Assembly (NCBI GenBank): GCA_030448085.1
Contig: JAUJNU010000001.1
Coordinates: forward strand, 62,001 to 126,000
Length of the DNA: 64,000 nt
Direction: 5' to 3'
Source of the DNA: Actinomycetota bacterium
GTDB taxonomy: Bacteria; Actinomycetota; UBA4738; CADDZG01; WHSQ01
The notes beneath the pieces are model-generated. The model made no database searches and was not told the DNA's origin. It was given only the letters and a program-made list of their open reading frames with translations. Shown here piece after piece: positions 1-8,689 of the stretch (its first letter is position 1; every line of letters begins with the position of its first letter). The position numbers were made by a program, and so were the translations under genes.

Positions 1-1250
1 GCCTCCTCGAACCGTTCTTGCCGCGCGAGCTTTGTCATGCGAGCGAACAGCAGGTCGAGGATCGCGCCGTGGTCGCTCTTGATCCTCGTGTCGAGCTCGC
101 CGACCTTGGCCTTGTGAGCCTGGGGGTCGGGGCCGGAGCAAGTGCCCAGCTCCGAGAACGCACAGCCACGGCACCGGGCGGGCTCCGAGCAACGATGGAT
201 CGTCATCGCGTCGCGCAGGCAGTCGATGAGCGAGCGCACGGTCTTCATACTGGGGAAGGGGCCGACGTACGTGCTCCCGTCCTCCTTCGGCGCCTTGGCG
301 GCGGCGACCCGGCCGCTCTTCGCTGACGGCGAGACCTTGAGGTACCAGGACCCGCTCCTCTTCCCGGCCCGGTTGTAAGGGGGCGTCTCCGCGGCGATGG
401 CTCGCGCCTCCGCAACCTCTGCCTCGAGGAGCGTCGGGTAGAGCTCCACGTTCACCTCTTGCGTCTCCCGGAGCAGGTCGCGCATCTTCCGCCTCGGGTC
501 GCCGAAGAAGTAGGACCGGACCCGGGAGCGGACATCCGTCGCCTTGCCGACGTAGAGGGTGTTCCCGTGCGGCCCGATGAATCGGTAGATCCCGATCCCG
601 CGGGGGAGCTTCTCCGTCAGCTTGATCTTGCTGAACGTGCCGTCCAGCTTGGTCCCGGACAGGGCCGCCAGGTCCTCGACGGTGGTCACCCCGAAACCAG
701 CCACCCGCTCGATCAGATGGTGCAGGACGTCGACGGTTGCCAGTACGTCGGCGAAGGCACGGTGACAGGGCTGGTGGGCGCAGCGAAGATGACGCGCCAG
801 TGTCTCGAGCTTGTTGTTGGGGACCTCGCCCTGCAGGATCTTTCGCGCGAGGAGGGCGGTGTCGAGGACGGGGTTCGTGAGCGGGGGGTAGAACGACTTC
901 CTCAGCGCGACGTTGAGGAAACCGATGTCGAACCGGGCGTTGTGCGCAACCAGCACGGCGCCCTTCGCGAACTCGAGGAACGAGGGCAGCACCGCTTCGA
1001 TAGCGGGTGCCTCTGCCAGCATCGTGTCGTCTATGCCCGTCAGGAGACGGATGACGGCCGGGACCGGCTGCCCCGGGTCGACGAGGGTCTGGAACGTCCC
1101 CTCGACCGCCCCCCGTCGAACGTTGACCGCGCCGATCTCCGTGATGGCCGAGTCCGCAGGGGAGCCGCCGGTGGTCTCGAGGTCGACCACGCAGAAGGTC
1201 GCATCTGCGAGAGAGGTGCCGAGCTCCTCGAAGGACCGCTGTGCAAGCAT
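1..1250 (-). CDS. DEDD 3'-5' exonuclease fused to GIY-YIG (UvrC/Cho-like) nuclease, C-terminus beyond window
   Basis: The protein starts at ATG 1250 and is still open at the left edge (416 codons seen). Residues ~18-175 form a DnaQ-type DEDDh exonuclease: D23/E25 in VVDLETT, D108 in HNARFD, and H163/D168 in HRAFAD. Residues ~215-300 form a GIY-YIG domain (GIGIYRF followed by TLYVGKA), as in the UvrC N-terminus and in Cho. A cysteine-containing stretch follows, similar to the region after GIY-YIG in UvrC-like proteins. This fusion is a common actinobacterial family. By inference it makes or trims incisions during nucleotide excision repair. The upstream LexA box supports damage induction, as known for E. 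coli cho. No frameshift is seen. Confidence 0.9.
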   Translation of the reverse strand, partial: MLAQRSFEELGTSLADATFCVVDLETTGGSPADSAITEIGAVNVRRGAVEGTFQTLVDPGQPVPAVIRLLTGIDDTMLAEAPAIEAVLPSFLEFAKGAVLVAHNARFDIGFLNVALRKSFYPPLTNPVLDTALLARKILQGEVPNNKLETLARHLRCAHQPCHRAFADVLATVDVLHHLIERVAGFGVTTVEDLAALSGTKLDGTFSKIKLTEKLPRGIGIYRFIGPHGNTLYVGKATDVRSRVRSYFFGDPRRKMRDLLRETQEVNVELYPTLLEAEVAEARAIAAETPPYNRAGKRSGSWYLKVSPSAKSGRVAAAKAPKEDGSTYVGPFPSMKTVRSLIDCLRDAMTIHRCSEPARCRGCAFSELGTCSGPDPQAHKAKVGELDTRIKSDHGAILDLLFARMTKLARQERFEE

Positions 1251-1256
1251 CGGTAG

Positions 1257-1286
1257 AAACTAGCGAACAAGTGTTCGTATCCGCAA
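1257..1286 (-). promoter_or_regulatory. SOS promoter with LexA box, leaderless start of the DEDD/GIY-YIG gene
   Basis: On the minus strand, -35 TTGCGG (1286-1281) is separated by 18 nt from -10 TAGTTT (1262-1257), which ends 6 nt before ATG 1250. The spacer holds CGAACA-AG-TGTTCG read on the plus strand (1264-1277), with two perfect 6-bp arms. It matches the core of the actinobacterial LexA consensus. LexA bound there would block polymerase between -35 and -10. Confidence 0.8.
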
Positions 1287-1317
1287 GCACCGAGGGAGAA
1301 TTGGGCCCTGAACCCCC

Positions 1318-1346
1318 TTGCGCAGCGGTAGCGGCACGTCCACAAT
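1318..1346 (+). promoter_or_regulatory. Possible promoter of the two-gene membrane cassette
   Basis: TTGCGC at 1318-1323, a 17-nt spacer and CACAAT at 1341-1346 lie just before ATG 1356, so the transcript would have almost no leader. The match to the -35/-10 consensus is only moderate. Confidence 0.35.
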
Positions 1347-1355
1347 CCTGGCGGG

Positions 1356-2006
1356 ATGGAGTCAGCGAGGGGCGCTTCTCAGAACGTTCACAAGATCGTG
1401 GCGACACTCATCGCCCTCACCTCGGTGCTGGGCGCCTTCGCCGCATGGCGGGCGTCCGTCGCCGGCAGCGCGGCGACGGGGGCCGAGCGCAAAGGGTTCG
1501 CGGACGACGCCGCGGCGAAGATCGCCCACGGCAACACGCTGACCTCGGTGGACCGGAACTTCCGTTACTTCGTGAGGGCCGAGGCATACAAGTCCATAGC
1601 CGAGACCCTGGGAGAGCAGGCGGGGAGGGCGACTGGAGATGACAAGGGGCAGCTCGAGGATGACGCCTACGCCTACGAGCAGTTGGAAGACATAACGCGA
1701 GCCGCTGTCGAAGGGGACGCCATAAACCCCGACGGCACCCTCAACCTCGAGAGGAAGTTCGAGATCGAGTACGGGTTGGCGGCCAGCCAGCAAGACCTCG
1801 ATTCCTCGAGCGACTACGCAGAAGCGGACGCCCTTCACCGAAAGGGAGAGCGCCTTGTGGGCCTCACCGCTCTTCTGATAGCTGCGGCGTTCTTCCTGAC
1901 CCTGGCCGAGGTCTCGAAGACCAGGGCGTATCGCTTCTACTTCGTCGGGGGAGTCGTCGTCCTGGCGGCCTCCACGTTCCTTCTGTTCAGGGTCGAGTTG
2001 GCGTGA
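1356..2006 (+). CDS. Membrane protein of unknown function, first of a related pair
   Basis: This 216-residue protein belongs to no family I recognise. Three hydrophobic segments are visible: residues ~11-31, ~167-185 and ~188-211. Between the first and second lies a ~130-residue acidic soluble region. The layout (N-terminal TM, soluble loop, TM hairpin) is repeated in the next gene, whose start GTG overlaps this stop, so the two are probably coexpressed and may form a hetero-oligomer. Whether the loop faces outside is an inference from the short charged N-terminus. It is transcribed divergently from the SOS nuclease. Confidence 0.7.
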   Translation: MESARGASQNVHKIVATLIALTSVLGAFAAWRASVAGSAATGAERKGFADDAAAKIAHGNTLTSVDRNFRYFVRAEAYKSIAETLGEQAGRATGDDKGQLEDDAYAYEQLEDITRAAVEGDAINPDGTLNLERKFEIEYGLAASQQDLDSSSDYAEADALHRKGERLVGLTALLIAAAFFLTLAEVSKTRAYRFYFVGGVVVLAASTFLLFRVELA

Positions 2007-3658
2007 CCGAAGACCCGGGCCAAGACCCACAGGAAGTGGCGGCCCCTTCTCCCGCGGACGGGCAAGTAGAGAGCGCGGATACGGACGATCGGCTCTCTCG
2101 GCTCACGGCCGCGCTCATCATGCTCGTCACCCTCGTCGGCACGGTCTTTGCTTTCTGGCAGGGGCAGGCGGGGAATCGGGAGGTTGAGGCCGCCCGCGAG
2201 GCGCAGCGCCAATCCCTAGAGAGCTTGTCCCTGAACCAAGGCGCCAACAGGGAGATCGACAAGGACAGCTATGTCAACGAGATCTACACGGACAATGGCT
2301 GGCTCCGCTTTTCTTACGACCGGGATGAGGTAGAGGCCCTTCTATCGGATCCTGAGTACTCAGAGGCCCTGTCGGAGAGCTTCGGCAGCGTCGAGGGGGG
2401 GATCAAGAAGTATTCGTCCTCCCTCGCCGGTGACTACGTGCTGGAGGATGGGACCACCGACTTCACCCGCTTCTACCAGGAGCTCTACAGGGACTCCACC
2501 GTAGCGGCCGAGTTCGAGAAAGCGCACGGGGCCGAAAGGGATGGTTGGGGCGGCAAGAGTGACCAGCTCGTGACGGTCATCACGATCCTCGCCGTCGCTC
2601 TGTTCCTCCTCGGCCTCTCAACGCACGTCTCGGGTGGCATCCGCAGACCCTTCCTGATATTGGGCTGCGTCGTGGGCCTGGTGGCGGCGGCCTGGGGGAC
2701 GATGATCTACCTCCGGCCGGTGGAGAAGCCCTCACCCGAGGCTATAGCCGCGTACGTCGATGGCGTAACTCTTCTGAATCATTCAGATAACGCCGAGGAG
2801 TACACGCAGGCTAGGGCCGACTTCGACGAGGCCCTCAGTCATCGTGGTGAGTATGTGGAGGCGCTTCTAGCCCGGGGGAACGCGGCCTTCAGCCTCGATT
2901 TCTTGAACCCCGACGGCCCTCAAGGCTCCGCTCCGGCCCGGGACGACTTCGCGAAAGCGATAGAGCTGGGCGAGGACGATCCCTTGGCGTGGGGCAATTA
3001 CGGAGCAACTCAATTCTGGCTCCGGGACTACGAAGGGTCCCTACGCTCCACACAGGACGCATTGAGGCAGGACCCGAGGAACATCACTTGGAACACGAAC
3101 CTCACCGAGGGGCTCATCACAACGGGTAGAGACGCCGAGCTGCCGGCAGCGATCGCGACGATCAGAGAGATCATGGGGGAGATCCCCGGATGGCTCCTCG
3201 AGGACTCGATGCAGGGGACGTACGAGGCCATCGACCTTGCGATCCAGTACCGGCCGGAGCTTGCCGACAAGGAGCGAGCCCTCAAGGATCAACTCATGGA
3301 GGAGCATCACGAGGTGCTGGTGGCCCGCAGGCTGTTCGGCGAGCCCGTGCCACCGCCGATCGCCGCCACCGCAAGCGACTTGAGGTTCGATCTCAACGAG
3401 GACAAGACAGAGATGACCGTCGAGTTCGATTACACGGGGGTCGAGGAGGGCCAGCAGTGGTTCTACGAGACCTACATCGACGGCGTTAAGGACGACACGT
3501 TCAAGACCGAGCCCGAGCCGTGGTCTTTCGACGTCCCCGACGGCGGCATCGTCCTGACCTTCACGCAGCCTGATGGGTTCAAGACGGGCTCGACCGTCAG
3601 GACCGAGGTCTTCATCGAAGGGAACCTCGTCTCCGGCACCGACTTCGTCGTCCCCTAG
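2003..3658 (+). CDS. Membrane-anchored TPR protein with C-terminal beta domain
   Basis: The 551-residue protein starts at GTG 2003, overlapping the previous stop (GTGA). Residues 1-240 repeat the plan of its neighbour: TM at ~33-52, a soluble region rich in acidic residues, and TMs at ~194-212 and ~217-236. Residues ~245-400 are alpha-helical repeats of TPR type, with alternating small/large residues and an ALLARGNAAF helix. Residues ~455-551 look like a beta-sandwich of short hydrophobic strands. No catalytic motif is visible. By inference it is a scaffold or sensor that uses the TPR and beta domains to bind partners, acting with the 1356-2006 protein. Confidence 0.7.
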   Translation: MTEDPGQDPQEVAAPSPADGQVESADTDDRLSRLTAALIMLVTLVGTVFAFWQGQAGNREVEAAREAQRQSLESLSLNQGANREIDKDSYVNEIYTDNGWLRFSYDRDEVEALLSDPEYSEALSESFGSVEGGIKKYSSSLAGDYVLEDGTTDFTRFYQELYRDSTVAAEFEKAHGAERDGWGGKSDQLVTVITILAVALFLLGLSTHVSGGIRRPFLILGCVVGLVAAAWGTMIYLRPVEKPSPEAIAAYVDGVTLLNHSDNAEEYTQARADFDEALSHRGEYVEALLARGNAAFSLDFLNPDGPQGSAPARDDFAKAIELGEDDPLAWGNYGATQFWLRDYEGSLRSTQDALRQDPRNITWNTNLTEGLITTGRDAELPAAIATIREIMGEIPGWLLEDSMQGTYEAIDLAIQYRPELADKERALKDQLMEEHHEVLVARRLFGEPVPPPIAATASDLRFDLNEDKTEMTVEFDYTGVEEGQQWFYETYIDGVKDDTFKTEPEPWSFDVPDGGIVLTFTQPDGFKTGSTVRTEVFIEGNLVSGTDFVVP

Positions 3659-3727
3659 GCGTCTTACCCGCCGCCTCGCAAGAGGCCGGTAACCTCGCAC
3701 TCCGAAGGGCTCGAGGAGGAGAGCTAG

Positions 3728-3946
3728 GTGACGACGTATCGCTGCGATGCCTGCGGCAACCGGACCCGCTTCGACGTGTTCGAGAGCAAGAAGGTCCGGG
3801 CCTTCCATCACTTCAGCCTGGGCGGGGAGGACGTGATCGAGGAGGAAGAGGTCCTGGAGCACTCGATCGAGAAGGTCGTCTGCCGCTGGTGCGGCTCCTC
3901 GGACTCCGTGGCCGCTCAGGAGGCGCCCCCGGGCGGAGACGCGTGA
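3728..3946 (+). CDS. Small zinc-ribbon protein
   Basis: The 72-residue protein begins at GTG 3728 after a GAGGAGGAG Shine-Dalgarno stretch. Two cysteine pairs, CDAC near residue 6 and CRWC near residue 51, would bind one zinc ion in a ribbon fold. The middle is a very acidic segment (EEEEV). The gene overlaps the CoA transferase start by 4 bp (GTGA), so translation is probably coupled. The function is unknown. Similar small ribbons can be regulatory or metal-binding proteins, but nothing here shows a specific role. Confidence 0.6.
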   Translation: MTTYRCDACGNRTRFDVFESKKVRAFHHFSLGGEDVIEEEEVLEHSIEKVVCRWCGSSDSVAAQEAPPGGDA

Positions 3947-5124
3947 CGGGGGGCCTGCCGCTCGAGGGGATCCGGGTGCTCGATCTGACGCGGCTCCTCC
4001 CGGGAGGGTACGCGACCCTCCTGATGGCCGATCTCGGCGCGAGCGTGATCAAGGTGGAGGAGCCCGGGAAGGGCGACTACATAAGGTGGACCCCGCCTCT
4101 CGTGGGCGAGCACTCCGCCTCTCACATCGCCCTCAACCGGAACAAGCGCTCGATCACCCTGAACCTCAAGAACCGGCAAGGCCTCGACGTGCTGTTCAGG
4201 CTGGTGGAGCGGGCGGACGTTCTGATCGAGTCGTTCCGACCGGGAGTGATGGCTCGCCTGGGGGCGGGGGCGGAGAGACTGCAGGAGGTGAACCCGCGGC
4301 TCGTCTACTGCGCCATCAGCGGCTACGGGCAGACCGGCCCGCGCTCTCTCGAAGCCGGACACGACGCGAACTACATCGGGTACTCAGGTCTGCTCGGCAT
4401 CAACGGTGAGGAAGGTAGAAGGCCGGTCCTGCCGGGCGTCCAGATAGGCGACCTCGCCGGTGGGGGCATGGCGGCCGTCATCGCGATACAAGCTGCGCTC
4501 TTGAAGAGAGCACGCACGGGGCGGGGCGATCTCTGCGACGTGTCGATGATGGACGGAGCGTTCTCCTGGCTCACGATCCACGCCGGGGCCTTCGCCGCCA
4601 CGGCTGAGGTGCCCGAGCGGGAGCGGATGCATCTCTCCGGCGCCCACCCCTGCTACAGGGTCTATCCGGCGGCCGACGGATGGCTGGCGGTGGGAGCGCT
4701 CGAGCCCCATTTCTGGTCGACGTTCTGCGACGTGATCGAGCGGCGCGACCTCCTCGGTGACGCCTTCGCTGCAGGTGAGCGCAGGCGCGAGGTCATCGAC
4801 GAGATCGAGACCCTTTTGGTCACCCGGACCCGGGCTCAGTGGATGGCCGCGTTCGGGGGCCGGGACGCGTGCGTCGGGCCCGTGAACGACTTCGCCGAGG
4901 CTTTCTCCGACCCTCAGATCCAACACCGCACTATGGTGGTCGAGGCGGAGGTCCCGGGGGCCGGTACCTGGCGGCACGTCGGGAACCCCATAAAGCTAAC
5001 CGGGTCTCCCGACACCCGATTCGATCCTCCACCCGGCCTCGGCGAGCACACCGACGAAGTGCTGCGCGAGGCCGGCCTCTCGATCGACGAGATCGAGGCG
5101 CTGAGGTCGGCGGGGGCTCTCTAG
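3943..5124 (+). CDS. CaiB/BaiF family CoA transferase, alpha-methylacyl-CoA racemase-like
   Basis: Start GTG 3943 is chosen because it overlaps the previous stop and gives the standard N-terminus LEGIRVLDLT; an upstream in-frame ATG at 3889 would add residues unlike the family. The 393-residue length is typical. The layout fits racemases best: AGHDANY supplies His140, and GDLAGGG supplies Asp170, matching the catalytic His/Asp pair of mycobacterial MCR. The enzyme would interconvert R- and S-2-methylacyl-CoA, or move CoA between acids, in branched fatty acid or sterol breakdown. The exact substrate cannot be told from sequence. Confidence 0.85.
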   Translation: MTGGLPLEGIRVLDLTRLLPGGYATLLMADLGASVIKVEEPGKGDYIRWTPPLVGEHSASHIALNRNKRSITLNLKNRQGLDVLFRLVERADVLIESFRPGVMARLGAGAERLQEVNPRLVYCAISGYGQTGPRSLEAGHDANYIGYSGLLGINGEEGRRPVLPGVQIGDLAGGGMAAVIAIQAALLKRARTGRGDLCDVSMMDGAFSWLTIHAGAFAATAEVPERERMHLSGAHPCYRVYPAADGWLAVGALEPHFWSTFCDVIERRDLLGDAFAAGERRREVIDEIETLLVTRTRAQWMAAFGGRDACVGPVNDFAEAFSDPQIQHRTMVVEAEVPGAGTWRHVGNPIKLTGSPDTRFDPPPGLGEHTDEVLREAGLSIDEIEALRSAGAL

Positions 5125-6372
5125 ATGCAAGGGCTACCAGGGGTGGGCGGGCTTCCGGAGGAAGTGGTGGCGGCCCTGGTTCGTGGGGTGGGCGCGTACC
5201 TGAAAGCCACCCCGCCGCAGGAGCTGCCAGCGCGGTTCCGACCCGTGCGGAGCTTCGCCCAGAAAGCCCTCGGCCCCCACAAGGCTCTCCTCCTGGGGGC
5301 TCTCGACGACCCCGGCCTGCGTCCCCGGATCGCGGAGTGGTTGAACGACGGCAAACATCCCTTATCCAAGGCGGACGCCCAGATCCTGCGCCGGGCGAGC
5401 GGCGACGGAGGCGACGGTTCAGGCGAGAACGAGGGCGGGGCCGAGTGGCGGACGAGGTTCGAGGTGGCACCGGCCTCCGATGAGGAGCCGTCTCCCGCGG
5501 CCCGATTGGAGAGCCTGGCTAAGGCCGCTGAGCGTGAGAAGGAGAAGGCCCGCAAGGCCCGCCGGGACGCTAAGAGAACCCGTGAGGAGACCGAGGCTCT
5601 CGTTCGCTCCGAGAAGTCGAAGGCGGAAGAGCTCGAGGCCCGCGTTGGCGAGCTCGAGGCCGCGCTGGCCTCGTCCCGGCAGGAGGCCGCCGAGGCGAGG
5701 GAGCAGGCGAACCGAGCGGGGGCCGACTTGGCCCGGCGGGAGCGGGCGTGGAAGCGAGAGGTCGAGGGTCTGAAGGAGAGAGCTGCGAAGGATAGACAGG
5801 AGTTGAAAGAGACCCGCCGCAGCCTTCGCCGGGCGGAAGCCGAGCGGGCGAAAGCGCTCGCTGTCGCTGTGGTGGAGGAGGAGCAGCCTCCGGAAGAGAC
5901 CGAGGCTGTGCCGGAGGGACCACGCCGGCCGCTGCCTTACCCGAAAGGCTTGCTCGGGGACGATCCGAAGACCCTCGAGGCGTGGCTAGACTCGCCCGAC
6001 GCGAGGCTCCTCGTGGACGGGTACAACGTCACCTTTGCCGAAGAGGGTTTCGGTGTTCTCGAGCTCGCCGAGCAACGCAGGCGCTTGGTCGACGAGACGA
6101 ACAAGCTCGCCCGCCGCAAGAAGGTCGACGCGACGATCGTCTTCGACGGCAAGGAGGTGCCCGCGGGCGTGTCCCGTCTGCAGCGTGGGCCCGTGAAGGT
6201 TCGTTACTCAGCTCCCGACGAGGTCGCCGACGACCATCTCGTCGCCCTCCTCGAGGCGTGGCCGCCGTATCCCGTGATCGTGGTCACCAACGACAGAGAG
6301 CTGCAGGGACGCGCACAGGCCCTCGGCGCCACGATCGCAACCTCCGGGCAACTGCTGGCCGTTCTGCGTTGA
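5125..6372 (+). CDS. Coiled-coil protein with C-terminal NYN (YacP-like) ribonuclease domain
   Basis: The 415-residue protein starts directly after the CoA transferase stop. Residues ~1-90 are helical. Residues ~120-265 form a long, highly charged coiled coil rich in Glu, Arg, Lys and Ala. Residues ~290-415 are a YacP-type NYN/PIN domain: VDGYN with Asp298, FDG, ADDHL and TNDREL supply the acidic metal-binding residues. YacP-like proteins are RNases in RNA decay or maturation. The coiled coil probably drives oligomerisation or ribosome/RNA contact. The domain is clear; the substrate is unknown. Confidence 0.85.
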   Translation: MQGLPGVGGLPEEVVAALVRGVGAYLKATPPQELPARFRPVRSFAQKALGPHKALLLGALDDPGLRPRIAEWLNDGKHPLSKADAQILRRASGDGGDGSGENEGGAEWRTRFEVAPASDEEPSPAARLESLAKAAEREKEKARKARRDAKRTREETEALVRSEKSKAEELEARVGELEAALASSRQEAAEAREQANRAGADLARRERAWKREVEGLKERAAKDRQELKETRRSLRRAEAERAKALAVAVVEEEQPPEETEAVPEGPRRPLPYPKGLLGDDPKTLEAWLDSPDARLLVDGYNVTFAEEGFGVLELAEQRRRLVDETNKLARRKKVDATIVFDGKEVPAGVSRLQRGPVKVRYSAPDEVADDHLVALLEAWPPYPVIVVTNDRELQGRAQALGATIATSGQLLAVLR

Positions 6373-6420
6373 ACCCCTCCTCGGTTGCTGCGGTCTCGCC
6401 GATGGTGTCATGGTGAGCCG

Positions 6421-7044
6421 ATGGAGGTCATGGACAGGCTGTTCGCCCGGCTGTATCCGAAGATCATCAGGTCCTCGGAGGACAAGTGGTTGCGAGACTT
6501 ACGGGCCGGCCTCCTTACGGGCCTCACCGGAGACGTGGTCGAGATCGGAGCCGGGACCGGGCTGAACCTGGAGCACTACGGCGCCGGGGTTCGCTCTCTC
6601 GTCCTCACCGAGGCGAGCCCTCACATGATTCCCCAGCTGACCTCGGCTGCCGAGGCCCGGCCCGGCACGAGCGTGATCGAGGCCCCGGCTGAGACCCTGC
6701 CCCTCCCCGACGACAGCGCCGACGCAGTGGTCTCGACGCTCGTGCTGTGCAGCGTCGACGAAGAGCAGAGGGCGCTGGGGGAGATCAAGCGGGTGTTGCG
6801 GCCGGGAGGGAGCCTGGTCGTGCTGGAGCACGTGGCCGGGACCGGTCGGGTGGCGAAGTGGCAGCGTTTCGCGGAGCCGATGACGAAGTTCTTCGGGCGT
6901 GGGTGCCACGTGACGAGAGACACGCGAGCGGCCCTCGAGCGGGCCGGGTTCGACACCCTCGAGGTGGAAGACCAGTGGGTCGACAGCGAGCCCAAGATCT
7001 ACGGCCCGCACATCGTGGGGACGGCCCGCCTGCTCCAGGCATAA
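6421..7044 (+). CDS. Class I SAM-dependent methyltransferase (METTL7-like)
   Basis: ATG 6421 gives a 207-residue protein that begins MEVMDRLFARLY. SAM-binding motif I is VEIGAGTGLNL at residues ~40-50. An acidic motif II and a proline-containing DSADAVV stretch follow, then the post-motif LVVLEHVAG. The C-terminal pattern FGRGCHVTRDT and YGPHIVGTA resembles the METTL7/UbiE-like small-molecule methyltransferases. The substrate is not deducible. It stands alone between the NYN gene and a small Cys-rich gene. Confidence 0.85.
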   Translation: MEVMDRLFARLYPKIIRSSEDKWLRDLRAGLLTGLTGDVVEIGAGTGLNLEHYGAGVRSLVLTEASPHMIPQLTSAAEARPGTSVIEAPAETLPLPDDSADAVVSTLVLCSVDEEQRALGEIKRVLRPGGSLVVLEHVAGTGRVAKWQRFAEPMTKFFGRGCHVTRDTRAALERAGFDTLEVEDQWVDSEPKIYGPHIVGTARLLQA

Positions 7045-7091
7045 CCGCCGGGCCCGGGCATCCCATGAAAACTGTCTCACCCGCCTCTTAG

Positions 7092-7129
7092 CCTCCTTGG
7101 AAGAAGGCCGTCAAGAATCTCCAAGGAGG
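7092..7129 (+). promoter_or_regulatory. Perfect 10-bp hairpin that hides a Shine-Dalgarno sequence
   Basis: CCTCCTTGGA (7092-7101) pairs exactly with TCCAAGGAGG (7120-7129) across an 18-nt loop. The right arm contains the AAGGAGG ribosome-binding site of the GTG at 7135. In RNA the hairpin would block initiation until it is melted or bound by a factor. Confidence 0.65.
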
Positions 7130-7134
7130 GCGTT

Positions 7135-7353
7135 GTGAAGATCGATTGCGAGAGCTGCGTCATGTTCCAGACGAGCAACTGTGACGACTGCCTCGTCACT
7201 GCACTCCTCCATCCCGGCCACGTCGTCGAGATCGAAGAGGAGCTGGACCAGCCTCTGCAGACCCTCGCGGGGGCCGGGCTGATCCCCGTCCTGCGGTTCC
7301 GGCCCCGCGAGGAGCCCGGGGCACCGCCTCCACCCGTCGCCGAGACGGGATAG
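7135..7353 (+). CDS. Small cysteine-rich protein, conserved actinobacterial type
   Basis: This 72-residue protein starts at GTG 7135, 5 nt after the ribosome-binding site AAGGAGGG. Its N-terminal half carries CESC (residues 5-8) and CDDC (residues 17-20), so it probably binds a metal ion or an Fe-S cluster. The rest is an acidic helix and a Pro-rich tail. The function is unknown. Its expression may be controlled by the hairpin over its ribosome-binding site. Confidence 0.65.
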   Translation: MKIDCESCVMFQTSNCDDCLVTALLHPGHVVEIEEELDQPLQTLAGAGLIPVLRFRPREEPGAPPPPVAETG

Positions 7354-7381
7354 GGGTTTCGGGTAGTAACCGGGGAACCTC

Positions 7382-7387
7382 TACGCT
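7382..7387 (+). promoter_or_regulatory. -10 element (TACGCT) before M48 protease
   Basis: It ends 6 nt before ATG 7394, which has no ribosome-binding site. Confidence 0.4.
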
Positions 7388-7393
7388 CGGGCC

Positions 7394-8642
7394 ATGACCG
7401 CCCGCAGCCTCATCACGCTCGTCCTCGTCTCACTGACGTCGGCCACAGCGCTGGCGCTCGTTGCCCGCACCCCTGCCGCGGTACGCCAGGCGCCGGCTGG
7501 GAGGGACGAACCGAGCCGAGCCCTCGGCTCTTCCTTCACCGACGAAGAGGTTGCGCGACACGGGAGCTACAGGCGAGGCGGCTACCTCTCTGCGCGCTCG
7601 GCACCCTCCTGACCCTCGTCACGTTGCTGCTCCTGTGCCGGGGCCGCTGGCGTCACTGGTGGACAGGTTCCAGAACCTGCGTGGCGGGTGGCCGGTACGG
7701 CCCTCCTGGCGGCCGCGGTCGTCTCGCTGACCTTGTTCGTCGTTGCTTTTCCCCTCGCCTACGTCCGGTTCCGGGTCGACACGGATTGGGGCCTTGCAAC
7801 CCAGTCCGTGGCAGCATGGCTCCTGGACCAAGGGCGGTCTCTCGGCGTCGGGCTGGTGATGGCGCTCTTGCCGGCCGTCGCTTTCTATGGCCTCGTCAGG
7901 TGGACCAAGGCGTGGTGGCTGTGGGGATGGGGGATCTTCACGCTCCTGACGGTGCTCCTCGTCTTCCTCTATCCGCTTCTCATAGCCCCCTCTTCAATCG
8001 GTTCACCCCACTCGCCGACGAGGGACTTCGGAGCCGGGTCACGGCACTCGCGGCCGAGGCAGGTGTCCCCGTGAAAGAAGTCCTAGTTGCGGACGCGAGC
8101 CGCAGGACCACAGCCGAGAACGCTTACGTCGCCGGCATCGGCGCCTCCAAGCAGCTCGTCCTCTACGACACCCTTCTCGAGAGGGGACGACGACGCAACG
8201 GCCTTCGTGGTGGCTCACGAGCTCGGTCACAGGGCCCATGACCACATCTTCAAGGGCATCCTTCTGTCCTCCCTGGGCCTGCTCGCCGGCTTCGTGGCCC
8301 TCTGGTGGCTGGCGGCCGGAGCGGCCTGTGGAGGTGGGCGGGCGCCGAGGGGATCGGCGACCCCGGGCCTTGCCACTGGTCTCCTCCTCGCCACGGTCTT
8401 CACACTCATCTCGCTTCCGGCACAGAACGCCATCTCGCGGGCTCACGAACGGGAGGCGGACGAGGCCGCACTCAGGCTGACGGAGGACCCCGCCGCTGCC
8501 GTGAAGCTGTTCCGCAGACTCGCCTACTCGAACCTCGCGGACCTTTCGGCCTCCGCCGGTCCTGACGTGGCTCCTCTTCACCCACCCTCCGATCCCGGAG
8601 CGCATCGACACGGCCGTGGCCGAATCCGCCCGGCACCCCTAA
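7394..8642 (+). pseudogene. M48 family (Ste24/HtpX-like) integral membrane metalloprotease, frameshifted
   Basis: Several frames together give one Ste24-like protease of ~415 residues. An N-terminal membrane segment starts at ATG 7394. A multi-TM region follows around 7690-7990, including LLAAAVVSLTLF. Then comes PLFNRFTPL, typical of CAAX proteases, then the zinc site HELGH near 8217 and the third ligand in EREADE near 8450. The last frame ends at TAA 8640-8642 after a THPPIPERI stretch seen in this family. Frame changes fall near 7580, 7650, 7690, 7985, 8185 and 8560. The family cleaves membrane or prenylated proteins. The indels are most likely sequence errors. Confidence 0.75.
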
Positions 8643-8689
8643 ACTCTGGGGCAAGACATCACGCCCGCCGATCCGATCAAGGGGAGTTC

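Noticed and set aside
459..1256. Long plus-strand open frame of 265 codons opposite the DEDD/GIY-YIG gene
   Set aside because: It is a shadow of the minus-strand gene; its composition (Arg/Glu/Gly/Asp-rich without motifs) fits antisense of high-GC coding DNA.
8087..8689. Open frame joining the end of the M48 gene with the acyl-CoA ligase
   Set aside because: The fusion arises from frame breaks. M48 has its own stop at 8640-8642 and the ligase its own ATG at 8690.
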